From: Thunnus maccoyii
Taxonomy: Eukaryota > Chordata > Actinopteri > Scombriformes > Scombridae
Direction: 5' to 3'
Length of the DNA: 64,000 bases
Assembly: GCF_910596095.1 (NCBI RefSeq)
Contig: NC_056546.1
Location: 14,389,425-14,453,424 of the forward strand
Below the pieces are notes generated by a model. That model searched no databases and was not told where the DNA came from. It saw nothing but the letters and a program-made list of their open reading frames with translations. Made by a program: the position numbers and the translations under genes. Below are positions 51,538 through 61,000 of the stretch, one piece after another. Numbering within the stretch: the stretch's first letter is position 1; each line of letters opens with the position of its first letter.

Positions 51538-52090
51538 CATTAACATTACTGAGCTGAATTCCTGCCTCTATCCTAAATCATCACAGTTATTCCTTTGGCT
51601 GATAAAAATGGTAACATGTCGACATTAAATTTTCAGCTTACCTTACAACTTCATTCACCAGCGGTCTTCAGTTTCCACAATTTCCAGCACAGCAGTAACG
51701 CGGTGAGGAAACAGCAGGACAGGAGAGCCGTTAGCACTGACAAAAGCTAGCTAACAGATGACGTTCAAAACATGGCTAACCAGCTAGCTAATGTTTCCTT
51801 TCTACAAGACATAATAAAATTAGGTTAATGTTGAAGGTAAGTTAACGTTAGTTATGACCCTGTTTAAAAGTGAGTGTGCTCAAACTTACAGGGCAAGACA
51901 GTTAGCTTAGCTACCGTATCTCCCATGTGCTAACTCTTTACTCCTGCTTAAAATACACGTGACAAACAGCTAATGTCAGTTAAGTTACAAGGTAAAATAA
52001 TATACATTATTAGATCGAAAACCCTGTCAATTAGTTAGATATCAAACCTGATTTTGTTACTCACCATCCGAACCAACATTCCACTGACAT
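47948..52090 (-). CDS. Candidate three-exon gene for a 72-residue protein, not recognised
   Basis: Assembled from splice signals. Exon 1 52065-52090 starts ATGTCAGTGGAATG and ends at a consensus donor (ATG|GTGAGT), coding MSVECWFG plus two bases. Exon 2 48886-48963 follows a TTTTTTTCAG acceptor, ends AG|GTATGG, and codes GHNEAEVLND through SGLYQ. Exon 3 47948-48062 follows TCTTTTGTTTACAG, codes YFLGPQTDKLKVKEAAWIYQ and ends KPIDFEWMSL then TAG. Both junctions are phase 2. In exon 2 the other two frames hit stops, and in the final exon this frame stays open to the TAG. A TCCCACAATGC motif lies just upstream of the start. The product is small and Trp-rich with no signal peptide or membrane segment. 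I do not recognise the family. Exons 2 and 3 are better supported than exon 1; a LINE relic, a SINE-like copy and CA repeats lie in intron 1. Confidence 0.5.
48287..48645. repeat. Foldback repeat family B, copy 3 (intron 2 of the small gene)
   Basis: Inverted arms: 48430-48461 (CCAAAAACTATTAAAATAAC..) and 48563-48595 (GTGGCTCATTGACG..TTAATAGTTTCTGG) pair over ~32 bases. The left part matches the two halves of the repeat split by the MITE at 6009-6612. Confidence 0.6.
49423..49530 (+). mobile_element. SINE-like repeat family C, copy 4 (tail part)
   Basis: GCTGCATGTCATCCCCTCTG, CCTGTCTCTC and CTGTCTAATAAAGTGAAAAT are the reverse complement of the shared right-hand region of copies 1-3. Confidence 0.5.
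50160..51110 (-). pseudogene. LINE relic with RNase H domain (I/Nimb-like)
   Basis: On the minus strand, with frameshifts, the order is: PSWLIPEPEVDLCILNNNKR (just before the domain; fish LINEs have PPWLxPxPxVDLSLL), FTDLYRWIKGSREWESG (a decayed YTDGSKDPESG), SVFTAEMLAILWVL (conserved SVxTAExxAIL), EVICSDSALALTTI (CSDSxSAL), GFIWVAAYMGVEGNKEAD (WVPAHxGVxGNExAD), then LTRLRLGHCGL. This motif series is that of the RNase H and downstream region of I-superfamily LINEs. Several stops and frame changes show it is dead. The reverse transcriptase part is not in the window. Confidence 0.8.
51484..51537. repeat. (CA)n microsatellite
   Basis: About 27 CA units; the poly-Thr-His and Cys-Val frames over it are artefacts. 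Confidence 0.95.
51641..51730 (-). other. Exon-like segment with good donor, coding status unclear
   Basis: On the minus strand GTTGTAAG|GTAAGC at 51643 is a strong donor, and CpGs are locally enriched. A frame ending LVNEVV joins in phase to exon 2 of the small gene, but it has a TGA three codons upstream and no ATG. It may be an alternative untranslated first exon of that gene, or chance. Confidence 0.3.
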
Positions 52091-52095
52091 GTCAA

Positions 52096-52106
52096 TCCCA
52101 CAATGC
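52096..52106 (-). promoter_or_regulatory. TCCCACAATGC promoter-like motif
   Basis: Resembles the core of ZNF143/THAP11-type sites (TCCCAnnATGC) common in housekeeping promoters. It lies 6 bases upstream of the proposed ATG at 52090, so it would be in a very short leader or mark the start region. Confidence 0.3.
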
Positions 52107-52124
52107 TGTGCGTGCAGGTTCAAA

Positions 52125-52950
52125 TCACAGTATTATATTGTTAAATAAAACGGTTAAATCTGTTTTGTTAATTGTTTAAACTTTATTTTGTTATTTAATT
52201 TTAAAATTAATATCAAACGATTAATATTAATTTATCTTTTAAAAACAGAGAAGGGAAATACAATTGTTACTGTAAAAATCTATAATTTTATATTATTATT
52301 CCAGTGGCACAGGCTTCATAATGAAATATTAAACAATTCATGATTTATTATGTGTCATGGTTAGTAATTAATATTAAGTCCACACACCCAAAACCTAGCC
52401 AAATCTGGCAACCATTACTGGTCCAGAGCCGGCTTACCTTAGCTGCTAGAATAAAGTGTGAAGTGCGCTGACATTTAACCGGAATCAGCCTGATTCAGCT
52501 GGCTACCTGGGATGATGACAAGTCTACTGGCCTTGTATTACATTGGCAAAACAATTAGATGTGTCACATGGGGTTAACTTTTCACATTAATGCTGAGAAA
52601 AAGAATAGAGAAATCACAGCCAGGTCTGCTCAGGTAACAAGAACATTAATAAAATATAAATGTTTATAATTGCTGTGAATGTTCAAACATTTGTCCACCT
52701 CTACATTTCTTTCAATCACTGGCAGAGTGGATATCAACAGTAGAACAGTAGCCTGCTTCTGTAAATACAATACAATCACATGTGTAAATTAATTGTATAT
52801 AAGTATAAATATATACATATAGAACCACCTAGTCTTTTCTGCAGTAATGTTGGATAGCAGAAAAATCCAAACATACAGCACAACCACAAATTCACAAGCT
52901 ATGAAATATTTAATGAAACATGCTTCAAGCAAACAGTTAATTTAACTTGT
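52125..52950. other. Intergenic, no gene recognised
   Basis: Very AT-rich at 52130-52400. Nothing recognisable beyond possible promoter DNA of the minus-strand small gene. Confidence 0.4.
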
Positions 52951-52957
52951 CACATAC

Positions 52958-53607
52958 AAGCGGCAACCTCCGGGACTGAAAAATGAGGCCAACGCAGAAG
53001 TGCCAAATGCTGCAGTTCCTTGAATAGCCACTTGAGGTTGGCTCCAAAACCCCCATAGACCCCCATGTTAAAATGCCTAACTTTACAGCAGAAATAAACA
53101 TGTTCAGGGCCTGGTACAAAAAACAATTTTGGTCTCTATAGCTAATTTCCTCGTTCATGACAACTGTATGTAACTCTTGATTCAAAGTATAGGTGTAGCT
53201 ATAGCCATAGCTATTTCCATTTTCAGTTCATGAAAGTTAATTGTAACATTTTGGTTGCCTAAAAAAGTACTATTAAGCATTTGGTTGTACTAAAAAACCC
53301 TTCAAGGAGTTGGATGCCCAGTTTTTTTCTTGCTAAGTACATTTTGTTTTAATGGTTTAAGCCTGTCTTTTGCCAGCAAAAAATTAGCAGTAGTATCATT
53401 ACAGCTAACCATAAAATGCACCGTACTAACCAAGCTAGGAACTAGCCGCTAGTGTTAGGGTCAGCTCCATCCTCTCGACCAAATATGGTCACTTCTGGCT
53501 CCAAAAATCCAAAAATCCAAGATGGCGACAGTCAAAATGGAAACTTGAGGCTTCAAAACAATGGGTGACGTCATGGTGGCTACATTCATTATTTTTTACA
53601 GTCTATG
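52958..53607 (-). mobile_element. Dispersed repeat family A, copy 3 (inverted)
   Basis: Reverse complement of copies 1 and 2. It ends TTATTTTTTACAGTCTATG at 53590-53607 and contains CATATTTGGTCGAGAGGATG and GAGCCAGAAGTGAC on the minus strand. Its other end carries CAAGCGGCAACCTCCGGGAC on the plus strand. Non-coding. Confidence 0.6.
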
Positions 53608-53609
53608 GT

Positions 53610-56600
53610 CACATAATAGTGTAGCACTTACAGTAACAAAATCAAATTGTGTTGCCACTGGTACTAGCATTAATATATTGCATCAAAGTTAGAAAAAATA
53701 CATTTTTTACAGAAGAGGATTTTTTTACGGGGGAGATGCTCCTATATCAGAGAAAAAAAGATTAATACTACCTTTGCTAAAGTTACAATACAGTTACAAT
53801 AAATATCCAAATATATTAAAAGGTATGCCTGAAAAAGACAGTGACTGGCTAACTCATGGAAGTGGCTAGCTTAGCTTAACAATTGTAAAACAAGAGGAGA
53901 AGAGCCAAAGGGGGTGCGGTGTGGGTGCTACAGGCCACAGCTGGACCTTATTGCACTGATTCGTTTTGAGGAAAACAATATCAGTTATTTTGAATGCCAC
54001 TTGTGATTATTTTATTTAATGTGCAACTAATATATTGTGTATGCAAACTGTGTGCTTATGAATCTGTGAATTCTGTGTTTGTCTATGTTTATTCTTGTGC
54101 AAAGATCTCTTTGTTTAATGTTTAAATAAACAGGTTAACAAACTATTATTTTCCTTTTAACAAAATATATTTCTTTAACAAAATCTCAACATATTCTTAT
54201 CAAAATAATATTCTGACTTTGAAAAGTTCCATTACTATAAGGAGGTGAATATTGCAAATGATAGTATTTTACAGTGTCATGTGTCTGGGGTTAACATATA
54301 ATTCAGATATTAAAATGTACATGTTTTAAAGCTCATCATGACCATCATTCCAACATAATGTTCCAGTCATGAATTACAATCAGTTTGCAAATCCAGATGT
54401 CATGTAAGTGTTTATTGCTCTCCTCTCTGCCAGTCTCCAAAAAAAAAACAAAAAAAAAACAAAAAACAGTTTGACTGTTTGACATTCAGACAAGCTATGG
54501 CCGTTTCTGGCATTGATTGCACAGCGGCTTTGGGGAAAGTAATCAGTGTCAGAGATATTCAGGCCAGGAATATCTTTGCTCATTACCTTTGAGTAGGTTG
54601 AGTGAGATTATGAGAAACTGTAGTATTTCTTTGAAAAACACAGCTATACTGGGGGATATATACGACTTAATATTGGACTGTGATTTTTTTTTTTTTTCTT
54701 TTTAGTGGTGGTGGTGGAGTCAATGTATAGACAGAGCTTTGGAGAGCTGTCAGCACAGTATCTTTGTGGTCAGCCATCCTGAACAGCAGATAAACAGACA
54801 CAGACAGCAGCTCTGATGACTTTTTAGGATCAATTCCTTATTGTGATGGAAAGCTAGCACTGCTGTTTTTTTTATATCGCCTCTGACAATCATCTGTCAA
54901 TAGCAGCGAGATGGCTTTTTGTGTCCTCTCACACAGAGTAGAGTGGGCTGGCAGATATAGTCAGCACAGTTTAAATATAATAACAGATCACAAAAGACAC
55001 AAGTGAACCAGCAGACATGTGCCTCTGTCATCTATAATGGACACGAGAGGAGAAAAAACTTGCTTCTTTTCCTGAGCTTGAACATATCCACCTTCCAGCT
55101 CGCAAGAGATGAGAGAACTGTCTTTGTATGTTCCTATTAGTTTTTATTACCCTCTAAATATTACTATTTGCTTAGCCTTGCTAGTGTCTGTCACTATAGC
55201 CCAGGAGGCCTGACCAGTAGGATAAACACAAAGCTTTCATTTCCAATTCTGGACAGCTCTCTAATCTCACCCAGGCCTCGGATTTACAGCCTCTCATAAC
55301 AGAGGAATATAGATGGAAAAAGAGGGCAGTGTGTTTCTGGCGTTCTCTCCTCAACCATGGAGAATATGCACAAGACCTATAATCTACAGTCTCTGCATGA
55401 GGGTGAACAGATAGTAAGGTGTTTTATTGGTGACAGCGTTATGGAGGAATAACGAGCAGTGAAACAGGATCCATACAAAAATATGTCTGGGGTTTAAATT
55501 TGAACAGAGGCTGTTTTGGCAAAATGTTGGTTCTGCTGGGGGACGCTGACTATGTTAGTCAGTATTTGTCCAAACACACTACAACTATCTATTCTAAATA
55601 GTGTTTGCCTCATGTTTCTCTCTCTTTGTTTCTCATTCACTCATTCATTCTGGCTCTATATATGTGTGTGCAGTTGTGTGGCAGGCAGCATGTTGTCCAG
55701 TTGTGTTTTGTTGCTTCTGTAGGACACAGGAGTGTATAAATCTGATAATTGGAGTTCTTCTCTCAGTACCTTCTCAATTATCAAAAAAAAACCCCACATT
55801 GTATGTGAAGCGCGTCTAAATCAACTTTCTTGGACTGCCTGCAGGTTAGAGGTACCCTTAAATGTCACTGCACATGTCCTCCTGGCTGTAGTGCCACATC
55901 TCATGATGTGGAAAAGGATTCCAAACCGATATCACAGTGACATCTCAGTGACATTCTTTTGAAAGTAAACAACACATTGATGTACCAGTCCTATAGTACT
56001 GATGCGATACCGTCAATATAAGGTACAACATTCTGCAACTTGTACTTCCTATAGATGGATGATGTCTCAGTGTTCTTACTGAAATCAGTACATGTTGTAC
56101 AAATGTCACATTGGCACTCTGAAGGCTTTGGGAGTTGTTCCATCACACATACATGAGGACAGACGGATTTATAAAGTATGCGACTAGTGTATTAGCGACT
56201 GATATAGACAAATCCTTGCATGCACCTGGAGACTCAAACAGGGATGGATTTTGGTATCTTTGGAGAGACTGTGCATTAGTTGGATGGGACATTCCTGGTC
56301 TTTGTGCAGTAGGAAATATAGTAGCTAGTGCTGAATGCTAAACGATAGCAAAGCTTTGTAAATGTCATTTAAAATGTGATTTTTCTGTTTCATCAAGAAT
56401 GTTCATTTATTTATAATGTGTATATGAAAATGCCACACATTTGGAAGTGTGCTGTAATATTCACAGTAGCCATAACTTAGGGGAAAATGTGTAAGAAGAT
56501 AATTTTGTCTTTTTAACTTAACATTTGTGACTAAAATTGTTACAAAGTCCCTACTTTCTATGTTTGATGGTGTCTTTTGATTGCACTTTTAACATTTTTT

Positions 56601-57975
56601 TATACTTGACAAACAATTACATTTGCTAATTTTCTGTTATTTTTTTCCCATATGTGGTAATTGTTGGTAGGACCAGATGAATGTCATCACATTATCTATT
56701 CTTATATTTATTTGATCAAATAACTGTGAATGTGAAAGAATAAATGAGAAACTAGCTAGTGTATATAACATTATTTCAACTCCATTATGTCCATTAATTT
56801 CCATATTTCAGCTGAACTATCACAGTCTGCCCTTGAGCCATGGGGTTTGCTGAAAATATGCTGAAATGCTGATGTAAAGCCATTTGACATAGAGAGACAT
56901 TTGGACTGACCTTGAACCACAGTCCGCGGAGAGCAAGCTAAAGCAAAAGTCCTCTCTGTCTATTTCTCATTCTTTTATCACTTACTCATCCTCTCACTTT
57001 TGTGAAATGTTACACTAAATGTAAGAGAAAGAATGAAAATTCAAAAGGAACATAAAGAAATATGGAGGCTTCAGCTAAGAGCACCTTGATGAAAACAAAT
57101 AAAGGCTTCTTTGTTATTAAAAAAATTACGTGCTGAGATATTTCAGCTTCAGAGACATCTTCCCTAGAAAACACAAACAACATACTTTGCATTTGACTAT
57201 GGGCTCTGTGATTGTTTCCATCACAACAAACAGAATGTGTTGAAATAAAGATTTAAACTTTATTAGAAATTTATATCAGGACTATTCCCTTAGTTTCAGT
57301 TTCTCAGTTCAATTATACCCAGTTTGTTGCCATTTTAGCATTATTTTTCATTCCATTTTGGCTTTAGAAAGAAATACTATGATAAGACAATTATTAAACA
57401 TTCATTGTTTTATATGGCCAAGTATCATAGTTTTCCAACTGGGTCTGACTGCCTTTCACCAAATGTAAATACATTTCCATAATGTGGGTTTTTCCATGTA
57501 ATGCTTTTGAGATTATGAAACATAATTTTTGCCCACTTGTAAGCAAAAAAGAAAACAGTTTTTTTCAGCACAGTGTGTCAACACTAGCCACTTTTGGCAG
57601 TAATAGTTCTCCACAGTCCACACAAATTGAACTGCACGAAATTTCCCCTCTGTCCTGTGATGGGCCAACATCCAACCTCCCATATCAAATAGGGATCTAG
57701 AAACCAGCTGACTAAGAAGCAAAATAATGGTGTGTGACAACCCAGTGCTTTCGCGGACCGGCCAATTGTTTGTTTTTGTGGTTCTGCTTTGTCATCATCA
57801 GCATGGCTTTTCTAATCTCTGCCACAAAGGCAACAATAAACTCTGGAAGGCCCCAGGCTTGCAGCATGTGCGTCCACAGCCAGGGGGAGGTTTTGGGGGC
57901 TATTTCGCCGTCAGCCAGTGCTCTGCAGCGTTTAGTCTAGCATGAGACAGCCAAGGGTGAGCACCCCAGTTTTCA
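53610..57975. other. Intergenic upstream of bfsp1
   Basis: AT-rich DNA without a supported exon. The last ~250 bases (57730-57975) are GC-richer and probably hold proximal bfsp1 control sequence. No recognisable transposon was found. Confidence 0.4.
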
Positions 57976-57978
57976 CAC

Positions 57979-57992
57979 AATAAAGGTGCTGA
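57979..57992 (+). promoter_or_regulatory. bfsp1: Possible bfsp1 core promoter
   Basis: AATAAAGG (57979-57986) is TATA-like and sits ~60 bases before the ATG. It abuts TGCTGA (57987-57992), a half-site of the MAF recognition element used by lens transcription factors. Both are short motifs and could be coincidental. Confidence 0.3.
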
Positions 57993-58047
57993 AGGGGACC
58001 TAGCACTCCAGGGATACCATCTGCCCGGGGGACAGAAACGTACCACC

Positions 58048-61000
58048 ATGTTCAAGACCAGCTACCTGCGCGAGGTGCGCAAGGAAAAGTATGAGCGCTC
58101 AGATGTCTTCGATGAGGAACCCGAGGACTATGAAAGCTCTGCAGGCATTTCAGCCATCCAGGGCTGGGAGAGCCTTCAGGAGCTCAACAGTCGCTTTGCC
58201 CGGTACATCAACCGGGCACGAGTCCTGGAGCAACGCAATGCCGTGTTCCGCAAGCAGCTGGAGACTCTGCAACGGATGGAAGAGGCCAGCGGCCTAGAGG
58301 AGGCCTTCACAGAGCAGATTGATGTCAACAGGCAACGCATCCGTGAGCTGTGCTCCGACCATGCCAAGCTGGAGCGAGAGCTGAAGGATGCTTGCTGCAT
58401 GCTGGATGAATTCACCAGCAAGTAAGAGAGTGGAGAGTGGTTGGTCTTACCTGTGTGTCAAAGGTCAAATTTCTTCTTCAGAGATGGAGTGAATGGAAAT
58501 GAGTGTGAATGTGCTCAGAATTAAGAGAAAGTGATAAATAACTTTAAATCTATGGAAATTAAGATGTTGGTTCTGAAAAATACAAAATCAGGCAATTGAT
58601 ACTTCATATATGCAATTTTCAAAGTAAAAAATATGTACTAATAATATATTTATTAATGTTATTAATTTACTACGTTATGGTTATATTCAGAAGATAATCA
58701 ACCAAACTGCTGAAAAATGTATTCTAAAAACTGTAATATGTTCGGACAATATGTTAGACAGACATTCACTTAAAATAATCATAAATTAAAGGGTCAGTTC
58801 ACCAAAATCTCAAAATAAACCATAAAACAAAACAAAACAAAAACAACCTCATTGTCTCACTTACCATTAGTGCTATTATTGTTTCCATCCCAACATAATG
58901 GAGGTAAATGGATTTACTATTTTAATTTGTAATTGAGGAATGTAAAGCAGCATTGAAAAAATGTACTGAACTACAACATCTCTTTCCAGACACAGTCAAA
59001 CATAGTTCCAGTGAAAACTGATCACAATGAGCTCTGTGGATTATACAGAGTAACAAAATTTGTAGAAAGTTCCCTTTACTTCCATCATATTGATATGGCG
59101 CCAGGATTCTCACGGATAGATATCTGAAAAACTTAGGCAATAAAACTATTTTCATGGCTAAATACCAGTAGAGGTAAGTGAGAAAGAAGAACAGATTTAA
59201 TTATTTAAGCTTACTAATAATTACTAATTTAAGTATCTGCAAATATCAGTTGTGTGCAAGCAGGGAAGCCTCACTACATTATTGATGAGTTGAGAAGAAT
59301 ATTGATCAGCTCTGGCTGTGTCAGCTGGTAAGGAGGGCTTGATTTTCATCATGTGTAGTTTCGATTTTCAGCTCTGTCATATTACAAACACAGTTGTGTG
59401 AAGAAAGAGGTGAGTTGTTAATCTGACTATAAGCACACAACACAAACAAGCAATTAAACTGGGGATGTTGATCTTCACATTTTTCACAGATCAAGTAGTC
59501 ATGTAATATAGCCTACTTGATTGCAGATTGAGTAATTGCATGGAGAAGAACATAATGACTCAAATATTAGACCCTTAAATTCCTTATCATCTGTAATACC
59601 GCCAATTCTTGGCTACTTGACAGATGTTTTGGCAGATGATTTTTGACTAATTTTGACTCATCAGGGATTCTTTCCCCCATGGTAGTAAAAGATGTTCTAG
59701 AGACATCTTCCTGAACACTTTTAGGGCTGATTAACTCTAAAAGACACACTATAAATGGACTAAAAGGACTAGGAACAATGAGGCTACAAAACAATGTCTT
59801 TCTTTACATTAAAAAAAATATCTGATGTTGTGACTAATGCGTAATTGTCAAGTCCTTGAATATAATACAACCTCTACTTTTACCAAACATAATTTACTGA
59901 AAAAAATATGTTTTTATATTCAGGCCAGTACTAGTATTCTTCTTGGAGTGTAGCACCATGTTTTTTTCTATACATGAAAAAAGAAAAGAAAAAAAATGAA
60001 TCTATTATTTTTTACCTATATCACTCAAATAACATACAGATTATTTAAAGTAATTCTCTCTGCTCTGTGTATATAATTTAACATGATTATGCCATGCCTT
60101 CTGCTTAATATGAAACATATAACTGTCATATTTTCTGTTGCAGATACAGAAACGAATGTGATTACCAAGAGCAGCTGCGCTGCACGCTGGAGCAGTTAAA
60201 TAAGGTACTGTACAGATGAAATCAAATAGATCTTTTACACAATCATAAAAACAGAAATAACAACATTTTAATAATTCTGCATTCTCCAACATATTAAGAT
60301 GGAGAAACTTGTTTGTATGAAACAAGAAACAGCGTAAAACTATTTACAAATTTTGGTACTGAATCAAATGACATTTTTATTGTATTTTTTTTTTTTTACT
60401 ATAGGCTATTGTTTTATTGTATTTTAAACATATTTATTGAAAAGTGATTTCATTTAAATGAGTGGTGAATATTAAATATCTTACACAATAGATTTAAGTT
60501 GAACAAACCACACAGAGAGCTTAACTGATTTTAGATTACTGGAGTTTTCTTCATCATTGTATGACTACAGTGTGTCTCTTCAGGGTCTTTGGCTTTTGTT
60601 GATTTTTTTTTTAAATTCAATACAATACAAGTTGGACAATATCACATTGTATGAATTTCTACACAATTATACTTTTCACTGCCAAGTGGATGCTGCTCAT
60701 GAGTCTTTCTTCACACTGTACTTTTTCTGGTGATTTCCCTTGGGACCTTTGTTGTTCTCTTCTCTTCTCGTCTCTTCTCTTCTCTTCTCTTCTCTTCTCT
60801 TCTCTTCTCTTCTCTTCTCTTCTCTTCTCTTCTCTCCTCTCCTCTCCTCTCCTCTCCTCTCCTCTCCTCTCCTCTCCTCTCCTCTCCTCTCCTCTCCTCT
60901 CTTGCAGGAGGCTGACAGTGCTCTGCTAAGAAACCTGGAATTCCAGATCCAGTCACAGTTCCTGCAGGATGACATTAATTCCACCAGAGATAGACACAAG

